From the NCBI GenBank assembly GCA_950022295.1, contig OX465601.1, positions 172,797,501 through 172,861,500 on the forward strand: a stretch of DNA of 64,000 nucleotides, given 5' to 3'. Both the position numbers and the translations under genes were made by a program. Below the pieces are notes generated by a model. It ran no database searches and was not told the DNA's origin. It saw nothing but the letters and a program-made list of their open reading frames with translations. The DNA is from Bromus sterilis (lineage: Eukaryota > Streptophyta > Magnoliopsida > Poales > Poaceae). Positions 53,249 through 64,000 of this stretch are shown in pieces. Numbering within the stretch: the first letter of the stretch is position 1; every line of letters begins with the position of its first letter.

Positions 53249-56200
53249 TGTCACAACCCCAAGCTAGGTATGTGCTAGGAATAGCAAGTCCCTTTGCAAC
53301 ATGTGAAAAATTCAAAAAGAAATTCAAAAATAGGGAAAAGAAAAGCCCTGAGAAATTAATTCAAAAGGCCAGATAAAAATCTTCTCCAAAAATTCATGTT
53401 AGATTTTTGAAAAGTCTTATAAATGAGTGTGATCACATGTCAAGTGATGTGGGACCCACCCCATGCTCATGGATTTTTCAAATAATCAAACAGTGCCTTG
53501 GAATTAATTAAAAACCCCTATTTGAGTTAAGATTCAAATTATTTGAATTGTAAAAATGTCCAAACTTTATAAGTGGCTAGCTATATATATTGTGAGGCCA
53601 CATAAAAATTTCTGGCATTTAGAAAAATGCCTAGCTATTTATTTTAGCATGGCCAACATATTACAGAAAATAAAACAGAAGAGAAATAAGAAAAGGGAAA
53701 ACTTACCTGGAAGCAGCCCAACTAACGCCCCCCCCCCCCCCGCAGCCCAGCAGCAGGCCCAGCCCGCCAAGTCCCCTGTCGTCTACCCCATGCAGCTCGT
53801 TGTCGAGCATGCCGGGGGCAGCGACTGCCACCGCGATGCCGACGATGTTCCACGCCTCCCCGAGCCTCCAAGACGTGCCACGGAGACGCCCAGGACACGC
53901 TGTATCCACTCCCCCCTCTCCTGTTCGTCTCCCTCCCGGACCGCGTGAGTTCGTCGACGCCCGAGGAGATCAGCATCGCGGCCGCCATGGAAACTCGTGG
54001 CCGAAGCCCGAGCTAGGCCTCAAGAGCATGTCCTTCGTCTTCACTGTCGTTGTCTACACCAAGGAGCAGAAGGAATCGAACAGGGGTGCTCTAGGATCGC
54101 CACCCCCTTCTTCGTCTTCACCTCCGGCCGCCGCAAGTCGCCGTTAAATTCCGGCCGCCGTGAAGCCTCCCCGAGCGCGCCACTGACTCCGTTGAGCTCA
54201 CGGTGAGCTTACAGTTCTCCCGAACTACTCCATCGTCCCCCTCCTCAACTCTAGCCGGATCCGCCATGAACGCAGGAGCACCTCGCCGCCGGGATGCTCG
54301 TCGTCATGCAGCCTTGAACCCTAGAACCCCGAGGCCATGTCTAAATTGTTCCTGTGCTCCTCTGCTTCGATTCCAACCACGAACGTTTCAAATGGCGCTT
54401 CACAGCTAGTTCCACCTCGGTCCAGTAGCTCCGCCGCCGCTAGGGCTCGTCGCCGACGACGATGCCGTGCCCCCCAGGCCTTGTTCTTGGTCCAGTTCGA
54501 AGCGCGACGCTCAGGGCTCCATAATGGTGGTCTTGGCGCATCAAGAGGACCACGGGAACGCCGTCACAGAGGACACCGCCGTCTCGGGTGGTCGCCGGAG
54601 GCACCTCGCCGGCGAACTGACGTGTCCGGCGAGGTTAACCACCTTGGCCCCACCTGCAGTGTCACTGACCAGTGGGCCCCTGGCCCCCTAATCACACTGT
54701 TTGTTTAAAACTAACCGGGTTTTAACCCAGAGTGGATGACAGGTAGGACCCAGGCGTCAGGTTGACTGGTCAGCGCCCCCATGATGTCATCCTGATGTCA
54801 TGCCTGCGCAATAAGTGAATTTCCAGTTAAATAATAAATCAGAGAAATTCCAGAAAATGCAATAAACTTTGGAAATTCATAATTAATTCATCCTAACTCC
54901 AAATATTGCAAATAATATGTCTAAAATTAACAGAAAAATACAAGGATTATGAATATGCAACTTGTTTCTATGTTTGACCATTTTAAAATGGGTGAACAGT
55001 AGCAAACATGCATATGGATCCTTTTTGAATTCAAAATTGGAGTGATTTTGCAAATGATTTTGCAACACCCTTATTTCCAATGGATTCATCCACACATCAG
55101 AGACATTACTTCAACTATACAACATCACTTCATGATCAACTTTTTCAAATGAACATTCATGCATTCAAATGCATTTGAATTTCATCAATAAATCAAATGG
55201 AGTTTGAATTTGCATTTCAAATGCAATATACTCCTTTTAAATGGAATGCTCAACACATCAGTACCATGAACATCACCATTACAATCTTATTCATGTGATT
55301 GTGCATTGTACATTATGCTGATCCTATGATTGTCGTGTTGCTGATATAAGTGGAGCCGGAACCCGAAGCCACCCCCTTCGTTGAAGACCCCGAACCCGAA
55401 CCTCGTCAGCAAGGCTAGCAAACCCCCATTGATCATGTCGATAAAATCCCACTTCCCTCTCATGTCTCGCTTATGCATTGTTTAGGATGATCACCATGAT
55501 AACATTTCTACCGCATAGTTGAACCCATATCCTTTGCATGACCTATCATCTTGTCACAGTAGTAAGCAAACCACAATCCTAGCAGATGTAGGAGTTGGTT
55601 GATATCATGTGGCCCCTGCAACTGTTACTGCTTATTGCATGCTTAGTGATACAACGAGGTTGCTTTTGATGTGAGTCGGGATGATGATAAACATGGTGTT
55701 GATGAAAGTGAAATGTGTTGTTGAATCTACCCTAATACAAGGTGAATGATGAGAGGCTGTGTAGGAGTACACAGTGGGTTGTCTCGTTGAACACCGCCTT
55801 AAGTCCGAGTTCTTGTGTGGTGATCCAAGAAGAAGAGTACAACCACACATTGGGCTCACTGACCCCTCTCATCCTAGTACCTCACCCCGTTTGAACCCCA
55901 AGAGTCGCAGTAGTTCGGAGTTCTGGTAGGGCTGTGGCACGGTCTGCGAAGTGGATGAACGGATTTTCAAGACCGGCTTGGGACCCTGTACCCATCGTTT
56001 GAGGCTGTACTGGAACCTCGGCCGGACTTCCATACGGATCACCCTCAGATAGGCGACTCTCTGGACTAGAACGGAGTTGTGGGCGAAGTGTTGTGGTGGC
56101 ATCCTCACTGTCACCTCTTGAACGGTGACACGCAAAAGGCGGTAACTGATAGTTTCATGTGCGTAGCAGTACACCCCTGCAGGGTTAACAAAAATATTCG

Positions 56201-57352
56201 AATAGCCGCGTCCGCGGTAAGGGACTACTTGGAGAGCTGTGCTCGATTATTAGACAACTTGAACTGGATACTTCTAAAACTCGCAAGATAAGCATGAGTG
56301 CTATGGTGTGCTTCTCGTGGGGAAGTCGAGGAAGTAACCATAGTGGTGTAATTGGTTGAAGAGATGTAGTGGACTCGTGTACGCTTCTTACCTCAAGTCT
56401 GGTACTCGTAGTTCAGGATTGGCCAAGTCAAAGCTGGCACTTCTGCAAGTGAAACCCCACCTCCCTTTACCTTGATACATGTGCATGAGTAGTATAGCTC
56501 CTATGTAAGTCTTGCTGAGTACGATTTTGTACTCACGTTTGCTTAATCTATGTTTTAGATGAACCCACCGACCCCGTTGGTGACTTCTACCTGAAGCTCG
56601 AAGAATGAAGACTCAGACCAAGACCAAGCTAGTGTAGTCCCAGTCAGACGACTGGTTCCCTCGTGGAGGGCTTGTTTTTAGATAAGGCTTCTCTAAGCCA
56701 TTTGATAAACTTGTTTGTACTCAGACCTACTTTGCTTCCGCTTGTCTGTTGTAATGTTGGATCACATGCTTGTGATCTCTGTGTGCACTCTGTAAGAGTT
56801 ATTAATAAAGATGTATACTTTGTAGAGAATTGCAATGATACCTGCTGTTCATACAAGGCATGTGTGCTGCGGGTATGTTTATAACATGCATGTCTTTGTA
56901 TGGGTTTTCGAGACCTTAGTTGTGATCTGGCTGGCGGTCTTTTATACACCAAGTGGCCCTTAGATGTGCGCAGCTTGGGGCATCGCGATGCGATTGTTCG
57001 AGACTCTGTCTCGTGCACACTTTGATGTATGATCGAGCCTGCCCTAGACCCCGACTAAGTGATCGGGCTGGAGTAAGTCTATGTAAGGGTTATAATACAA
57101 TCGATAGTATGGTTGAGGCGACTTGTCTATGAGTATGGGAGTTCATCACCCATATCATTTAGACTTGTGTGCGGATGATGAGGACCCATTTCAGTTGATC
57201 ATCCGGCCTGGATGGGATGCCCCTCACGTTCGATGCTTTCCGAGAACGTTCTGTGATTGGCCTTGTCTGCTTAGAAAAGTGGGTACGGTTCTCGGCTCTC
57301 CATATGATTGTGTTGTAGCGAGGCTTACATACGCTAACCCCGGGTCCCGACA
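53249..57352 (+). repeat. 5' LTR of element H
   Basis: TGTCACAACCCC.. to ..CCCCGGGTCCCGACA, 4104 bp. It carries TATATATA at 53582, a GC-rich block 53710-54700, a donor-like ACG/GTGAGC at 54202/54203, an AT-rich part, the conserved block (56198), a hairpin (56517) and an acidic ORF (56559). Long ORFs in the GC-rich block have no domain. Confidence 0.82.
56559..56608 (+). other. Short acidic exon-like ORF in LTR H
   Basis: After TGTTTTAG come two bases, then EPTDPVGDFYLKLEE and TGA (56606-56608). It aligns with the LTR I copy (DP.G..YL.L). The hairpin GAGTAC..GTACTC is at 56517-56534. Confidence 0.45.
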
Positions 57353-57356
57353 GACT

Positions 57357-57368
57357 TGGTACCAGAGC
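57357..57368 (+). other. Primer-binding site of element H
   Basis: TGGTACCAGAGC has one mismatch to the tRNA-Met site and lies four bases after the LTR end. Confidence 0.82.
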
Positions 57369-57824
57369 AGGACTGACTGTAGGATTATCAGCCTTGGCCG
57401 AAGTCGAGTCTATCCTTCTATAGTTATATAGTTACTCTGAGTATATAAGGGAACAACGTAAGGCTTCTTTTTCTCCTTATCCTTATCGATCTGAGTTCTG
57501 AGTCACCCTCATCTTATTCTACGGGAAGATAGGACTAGGCTCTCCTCTGTCTGATTAGAACATCTCGTTGATTGCCTCCTTATAGCCGTAGGATTGTCGT
57601 GATGTCCAGAGTCTCCGTATTTTGAGTTCCTTGAGGATGTTCTGTCCAATCTCCTCGAGGATGTCTTGTTTTCCATCCCGGTGTAGCCGTTATGCTGCCG
57701 GATTTGTTCCGTGTTTCTTTGAATCATTGTCTTTGCATTATAGTCTTCTCCTTCTGAAATCATATCCTTTTATCCTTGCCTCCATCGTACAACCTGTTCT
57801 CATTGTTGATTTTTATCACACAGG
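57369..57824 (+). other. Leader of element H before gag
   Basis: This is 456 bases, T/C-rich toward the gag ATG, with no ORF like the extra one in D. Confidence 0.5.
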
Positions 57825-60800
57825 ATGTCAGGTGGAACTCATAGTGCCGTTCTTCGGAATCGAGATGATGATGAACCTCTACCATCGCCTTCTGCGGCGG
57901 AAATCATGATGGAAGCTGAGCGGAATAGACGTGATCAAACACGCCTTCTGGAGCTCATCGAGCAGAATACCGCCCACCATCGTAATGTGGTGGTCAGCAT
58001 TCAGGACTTCATCCTCCTTAAGCCACCGGTATTCCGATGTTCTTCTGAGCCCCTTGAAGCTGATGATTGGCTCCGTTCCATCGAGCGTAAGCTTGACACT
58101 GCACATGTTGCTCCCGATGACCGAGTTGTTTTCGCGGTATACTTCTTGGAAGGTGCTGCTCTTCAGTGGTGGGAGAACTATGTTGCAATGCAGCCAGATG
58201 GTCACGTAGTGACTTGGCAAGAGTTCTGTGTTGCCTTTCGAGGGTACCACATTCTGGATGAGTTGATGGAGCGCAAGAAGGAAGAATTTTGCAATCTGAA
58301 TCAAGGAGAGATGTCCATTCATGAGTATGTGAGGGAATTCAACCGTCTTGCTCGGTATGCCCAAGATGAGATCACCACCGATACCAGAAAGCAGGCAAGG
58401 TTCCGCAAGGGACTTAGCCCCATCCTCCTTCATGATCTCAACCTCATCGAATTTGCCACCTTTGAGGATTTAGTCAACAGATCCTTCAGAGCTGAGCATG
58501 GCAATGAAGTTTTCGAGAAGTCTCGCAAGCATGCTCTTGAGCTTGCCCCTTCTTCCAGTTCACGCCCTCAGAAGCGTATGATCTGGATTCCTAACAGTTT
58601 GTTTCCCCAAAACAACCCACCGAGGCCATCCCTTGTGCCGCCTCGTCCACCAGCTCCACCAAACAACTCAGCTTCCCGCACCATCTTTGGAGCCTGCTTC
58701 AGATGTGGCCAGCCTGGTCACTACTCTCGTGAGTGCCCCGTCAATCAAAATGCTCCACGCCATGCTAAAGGAAACCCCACTGTTCGTGCCAAACCACCCC
58801 CGAAGGTTTCCACCGCTAAGCCATCCACCTCAGAAAATCTTGGACGTGTGAACCAAATCTCAACTGAGGAAACTGATAGTACTTCTGACGTCATTCTTGG
58901 TACGCTACTAGTCAATTTTGTTCCCACTTCTGTTCTTTTCGACCCAGGAGCATCTCACTCATTCATGTCGGAGGGTTATGCACTTAGACATGATGTATCC
59001 TTTGATGAAATGTTCACCCCAATGATCATTCAAACTCCTGGTTCCAAGTGGCAAACTAATAGAGTAAGCCATGGTAATCAAATTGCAATTGAGGGTTTAG
59101 TATTCCTTGCTTCACTCATAGCCCTCAAGTCTTCAGACATTGATGTCATCCTTGGTATGGATTGGTTATCAAGACAACATGCTTTTCTTGATTGTAAAGC
59201 CAATTCCATTAGACTTACACACCCTTTAGTCCAGACAATAGATTACACCTCACCCAGAACAAGAAACCAAGTACAATCTTTGAATGTGCTTCCCCTTCCT
59301 GACCTTGAAGATGTTCCGGTGGTTTGTGACTTCCCGGATGTCTTTCCTGAAGAGCTGCCGGGAATGCCACCCGACAGATGTGTAGAGTTCATAGTGGATC
59401 TTGCCCCAGGAACCGCACCCATTTCTAGACGCCTATACAAAATGGCCCCACGTGAGTTAGCTGAGCTTAAAACCCAACTGGAGGTTTTGTTGGAAAAAGG
59501 CTTCATCCGCCCTAGCTCATCGCCATGGGGTTGCCCAGTTCTGTTCGTAACGAAGAAAGATGGAACAGAAAGGATGTGCGTAGACTATCGCCCGCTAAAT
59601 TTAGCGACGATAAAGAACAAGTACCCACTGCCCAGGATCAATGATCTTTATGATCAACTTGCTGGATCCTCTGTCTTCTCCAAGATGGATTTGAGATTAG
59701 GTTATCATCAAATCAAGATCCGAAGCGAGGACATTCCAAAAACGGCTTTTACTACTCGTTATGGTCTTTACGAGTACACCGTCATGTCCTTTGGTTTAAC
59801 CAATGCCCCCGCCACTTTCTCACGCATGATGAACTCGATCTTCATGGAGTATTTGGACCAGTTCGTCGTGGTTTACCTCGATGACATCCTTATATACTCG
59901 AAGAACGAAGAAGAACATGCCGAACACCTAAGGCTGGTATTGATGAAACTTAGAGAGCATCGCCTGTATGCTAAATTCTCCAAGTGTGAATTTTGGCTAC
60001 CAGAAGTGACCTACATAGGCCACGTGATTTCTGCAAAAGGCATTGCTGTGAATCACGAGAGAGTTCAGGCCGTCCTTGACTGGACTCCACCTGAATCGGT
60101 TAAGCAAGTTAGGAGTTTTCTTGGCCTAGCAAGCTATTGTTGTCGCTTCGTCGAGAACTTCTCTAAAGTTGCAAAGACTCTTACTGAACTCCTCAAGAAA
60201 GATAAGAAATTCCTATGGACTCCCAAGTGCGAAGAAAGCTTTGAAGAGCTAAAAAGAAGATTGACTTCTGCACCCGTACTTGCACCTCCAGACGCTAAAA
60301 AGGATTTCGAAATCTATTGTGACGCCTCACGGCAAGGGTTAGGATGCATACTTCTGCAAGATCGACATGTGGTAGCTTATGCTTCACGCCAGTTGCGGCC
60401 ACATGAAGAGAACTATCCTACCCACGATCTTGAACTCGCTGCCGTAGTTCATGCCCTAACAACTTGGCGACATTACCTCCTTGGTAATCGTTGCAAAATC
60501 TATTCCGACCACCAAAGCCTCAAATACATTTTCACCCAGCCAGATCTTAATCTCAGGCAAAGACGCTGGATTGAGTTGATAAAAGATTACGACGTAGTAA
60601 TTTCTTACACCCCAGGCAAAGCCAATGTCATGGCTGATGCACTAAGTCATAAGTCGTATTGTAACAACCTCATGTTACAATAGTATCAACCACTTCTTCA
60701 TGAGGAATTTCGCAAGCTCAATCTTGAGATTGTTCCTCATGGCTATCTTTCTACCTTGGTGGCGAAACCAACCCTTGAGGATAAAATCATAGCCGCCCAG

Positions 60801-62353
60801 AAACGTGATAGTGGTATTCGAGAGATCAAGAAGAACATTGCTAGCGGAGTTGCTAAATGTTCCTCCATAAACGATCAAGGTGTTTTTTTCTTTGGCACTC
60901 GATTGGTTGTACCACGAAAAAACAATCTTAGGAGGCTAATCCTCAAAGAAGCTCATGACACTCCCCTCTCAATTCATCCTGGTAGCACAAAGATGTACCG
61001 AGACCTACGCCAGAGATTTTGGTGGACTAGGATGAAGAGAGAAATTGCTAAGTTCATTGCCGAATGTGATGTTTGTCGTCGCATTAAGGCCGAACATCAA
61101 AGACCTGCTGGCACTCTTCAACCTTTGCCTATTCCAGAGTGGAAATGGGACAAAGTCGGTATGGACTTCATCACCGGCTTTCCAAAAACCCAGAAAGGAA
61201 ACGATGCCATCTTCGTTGTCATAGATAGGCTTTCCAAAGTTGCTCACTTCCTTCCGGTTCGCGAGTCTATAACTGCTAACCAGTTAGCGGACTTGTACAT
61301 CTCTAGAATTGTGTCTCTTCACGGTGTTCCTTTGGAAATCAATTCTGATCGTGGTAGCCTTTTCACCTCTAGTTTTGGGGAAGCTTCCAACGTGCTATGG
61401 GAACTCATCTATCCTTTAGTACAGCTTTCCATCCTCAGTCTAGTGGCCAATTCGAAAGGTTTAACCAAATTCTTGAAGACATGCTCAGAGCTTGTGTTAT
61501 ATCTTTCGGAAAGAATTGGGAGAAGTCTCTTCCATTTGCCGAATTTGCTTATAACAACAGTTTTCAATCTAGTCTGAACATGGCTCCTTTTGAACTCCTA
61601 TATGGACGATGATGTCGAACACCCCTAAACTGGTCAGAAACCGGTGAAAGACAATTCTTTGGACCGGATATGATCAAGGAAGCAGAAGAGCAAGTTCGCA
61701 TTGTTCGTGATCAATTCAAAGCAGCCCAGTCTCGTCAGAAAAGCTACTGTGATCGTCATCATAGAAAGGAAAGCTATAATCTGGATGAGAAGGCTTACCT
61801 CCGGGTTACTCCTCTGAAGGGTACCCAACGATTCGGTATCAAAGGCAAGTTGGCCACACTTTACATCGGACCTTTCCGCATTCTTGCTAAACGTGGAGAA
61901 GTTGCCTACCAACTTGAACTACCCCCGCACCTTTCCCGAGTACATGATGTATTCCATGTGTCCCAACTCAGGCGTTGCTTCAAGGACCCCATCCGCGAAG
62001 TCGACCATGAAACGCTTGATCTCCAAGATGACCTTTCTTATCGAGAATACCCCGTTCGTATTCTTGATTCCGCAGAGCATCTCACTCGCCGAAAGAAGAT
62101 CAAGTTTCTGAAAATTCAGTGGTCTCACCACTCCGAGAAAGAAGCCACATGGGAAAGAGAAGACCGTCTCAGTGCCGAGTACCCCTCCTTCCTCCCGCAG
62201 ACTTCTGAATCTCGGGACGAGATTCTTTTGAGTGGGGGCGAGTTGTCACAACCCCAAGTTAGGTATGTGCTAGGATCAAGTGCTACTTTGCATCATGCCA
62301 AAAATTCAAAAAGAAAATCAAATTTGGGGAAAAGAAAAGCCCTGAGAAATTAA
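57825..62353 (+). pseudogene. gag-pol polyprotein of chromovirus H, broken
   Basis: This is one long frame. gag covers residues 1-290 (DDWLRSIERKL, LQWWENYV, FCNLNQGEMS), with zinc knuckle CFRCGQPGHYSREC at about 290. The protease at about 370 reads DPGAS where DSGAS is expected. Reverse transcriptase has YLDDILIYS at about 682, and RNase H has YCDASRQGLGCIL at about 831. A TAG at 60681-60683 separates the integrase, which continues in the same frame with its zinc motif (61010-61090) and the Asp residues in IDRLSKVAHF and SDRGSLF. One base is missing in the T run near 61376. After the frame change come ERFNQILEDML and a TGA at 61610-61612, then the C-terminal HDVFHVSQL and EATWEREDRL chromodomain-like end. 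The frame runs through the polypurine tract into the 3' LTR. Confidence 0.9.
62228..62243 (+). other. Polypurine tract of element H
   Basis: TTGAGTGGGGGCGAGT lies directly before the 3' LTR start TGTCACAACC. It is inside the open pol frame. Confidence 0.8.
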
Positions 62354-64000
62354 ATCAAATGGCCAGATAAAAATCTTTTTCCAAAAATCATTTGAACATT
62401 TGGAAAATTCCTATAAATGGTGTTGATCATTTTAAAATTGGTTTGGGAGCAATCCCATGCTCATGGAATTTTCTAATATTCAAACAGTGCCTTGGAATTA
62501 ATAAATTAACCCTATTTGAGTTAAGATTCAAATTATTTGAATTTTAAAAATGTTGAAACTTTATAAGTGGCTAGTCTATTTTATTATGAGGCCATATAAA
62601 AATTTTCAGCATTTATAAAAATACCTAGCTATTTTATTTGGCTAGGTCAACCTATTTACAGAAGAAATAAAAAGAAAATAAAGCAGAGAGCTTACCTTGC
62701 GCCTCAGGCGAGGCCCAACTCACCCAAGCCGGCCCAGCCCAGCAGCCTTCTCGCCTTGTCCTCTTCCTCCCCGCCGAGCCAAGCTGCTCGGTGGAGGGCA
62801 GAGCGCGGCGACAACGCCACGGCGACGCCTTGGCCCTTCTAGGCCTCCCCCTCCCTCTCTCTTGCGCCAAGCTTCGCCACAGCACCCCCCCCCCCGCACA
62901 TCCAGCTCACCCCAGCCCTCTCTCTCCCCTCCGGCGACGATTTCCCGAGCGCCTGCCGGAGCACGCCGTCGTGCCCGACGCGGCCACCGGCAGCCCGAGG
63001 CCCCGCCGTATTGACTAATTGATCCAGCGGCGACGTCCTCTTCGAACCCCCGCATCAATTGAAGCTCGGAGCCACCGGAGACGTCGCGAGCACCAAGAGT
63101 TCGCCGCCGGCCGCCGAGGAGGAGAACTCCGAATTCGACGCCACCGAGCTCCCTCCGGCTTCCCCGAGCCCTTCTTCGCGTTCGCGGTGAGCAGAGCTCC
63201 TTTTCGCCCCTAGCCGCGCCTCTTCCCGTGCCCTCCCGCCTAGTTCCGGCAAGGTCCGAGCTCGGCCTGCCGCCGCGGTTGAAGTAGACGACGCCACAGG
63301 CCATGCCTTTGAACCCCGACCACTCCACTGGATGCGGAAGACGACGAGGAGCAAGCCCGTGTCCTCCAGATCCCTCCCCGCGCCCTAAAACCCAACTCCG
63401 GCGAGTCTCCGGCAGGGTTCCGGCGACCCCGCCATTAGAGCCACTAAACCTAAGCTAACCCCCCCCACTAATCCTAACCCCTAGGCCACTGACAGTCGGC
63501 CCAGGCCACTAACTAACCACTGTTAGTTTAAACTAACAGGGGTTTTAACCCACAGAGACAGACAGGTGGGCCCCCCTAGTCAGTTTGACTGGTCAGCCCC
63601 CCTGCTGACGCAATAATTCAAAAAAGAATTAAAATAACCAGAGAATATTCCAGAAATTCCAGAAAATACCCCAAACTTTGGAAATTCATAACTAATTCAT
63701 ATTAACTCCAAATTGGACAAATAATATATGAAAAATGATCAGGAGAAAATTATATTTCCAACTATGCAACTTTCAACTATGTTTGAGTTGATTTTAAAAT
63801 GTGACCAGTAGCATATGTCATTTGAATTATTTGGAATTAATCCAAATTCAATTCAAATGATTTTGCAACTTGAACCATGGAATTATGCTACAATTCAACC
63901 ACACATCAGAGGCATATCATACACATTTGAAGATGATTCAAAATGATCAAACAATGTCACATGCAACTTGGTTAATTTGAATTCAAATGTGGAGTTTGAA
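62244..64000 (+). repeat. 3' LTR of element H, incomplete at window end
   Basis: TGTCACAACCCCAAGTTAGG.., AT-rich, then a GC-rich block 62690-63430 with donor-like GCG/GTGAGC at 63186/63187, then AT-rich. It resembles LTR I (AATATATGAAAAATGATCA..) at least as much as the 5' LTR of H. The second half is outside the window. Confidence 0.75.

Larger units (their letters stand above)
53249..64000 (+). mobile_element. Gypsy chromovirus H, right end outside window
   Basis: The 5' LTR is 53249-57352, the primer site 57357, gag-pol 57825-62353, the polypurine tract 62228-62243, and the 3' LTR runs from 62244 to beyond the window. The left target flank is CAAGG (53244-53248). The two LTRs share their first 31 bases but otherwise look only about 70-80% alike, far less than expected for one insertion whose coding region has three to four lesions (see findings). 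Confidence 0.8.

Overview
This window is intergenic plant DNA made almost entirely of nested transposable elements. It most likely comes from a Triticeae grass (wheat, Aegilops, barley or rye). The signs are a BARE/Angela-type LTR terminus (TGTTGGAAATATGCCCTAG..) at 924, an Athila-type LTR start (TGATACGTCC..CGTATCTATAA) at 12413, very long (about 4 kb) Ty3/Gypsy LTRs, and a CACTA transposon with CAGTAGCG/GCTACTG subterminal repeats. I found no ordinary host gene. The only candidate non-transposon gene is an intact antisense ORF with a B3-like DNA-binding domain, carried inside a Tat-lineage retrotransposon.

Layout, left to right. (1) 1-10923: the 5' LTR and a little internal sequence of a minus-strand Gypsy element (E). 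Its LTR is split by two solo LTRs: a BARE/Angela-like one (924-3053, perfect target duplication) and a related Gypsy one (5761-9452). (2) 10924-14279: an LTR fragment D', and an Athila-type LTR (F) split by a second Athila-type solo LTR (12413-14064, perfect GGCGG duplication). (3) 14280-15658: a rearranged LINE. (4) 15659-52840: a Tat-lineage Gypsy element (T) with a 448-bp LTR, inflated from an estimated 9 kb to 37 kb by two large insertions. One is a complete minus-strand chromovirus D (18877-32712, two LTRs of about 4 kb). The other is a CACTA transposon (35236-49729, TTA duplication). Between pol and its 3' LTR, T holds tandem repeats and the antisense B3-like gene. (5) 52841-53248: an LTR fragment G interrupting the 3' LTR of T. 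(6) 53249-64000: a plus-strand chromovirus H, whose 3' LTR runs off the window.

Insertion order follows from the interruptions. On the left, E sits in D', D' sits in F, and the LTR of E then received two insertions. On the right, T sits in the LINE; D, CACTA and G sit in T; Gypsy fragment I sits in CACTA; H sits in G. Nearly every coding region is broken by stops, frameshifts or deletions. The exceptions are the B3-like ORF and a small CACTA ORF (RNase H1-type hybrid-binding domain plus membrane anchor), which are uninterrupted.

Best candidates for something undescribed: (a) the antisense B3-like gene with its own TATA box inside the Tat element; (b) a shared architecture in seven Gypsy LTRs, in which a GC-rich block ends in a GTGAG splice-donor-like site, 2.1-3.1 kb later a GAGTAC..GTACTC hairpin usually precedes an acceptor-like AG, and then a short acidic reading frame follows in the same phase; (c) the membrane-anchored hybrid-binding protein of the CACTA element; (d) an extra coiled-coil, acidic ORF upstream of gag in element D. 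All of this was read by eye, without alignment software or database searches.
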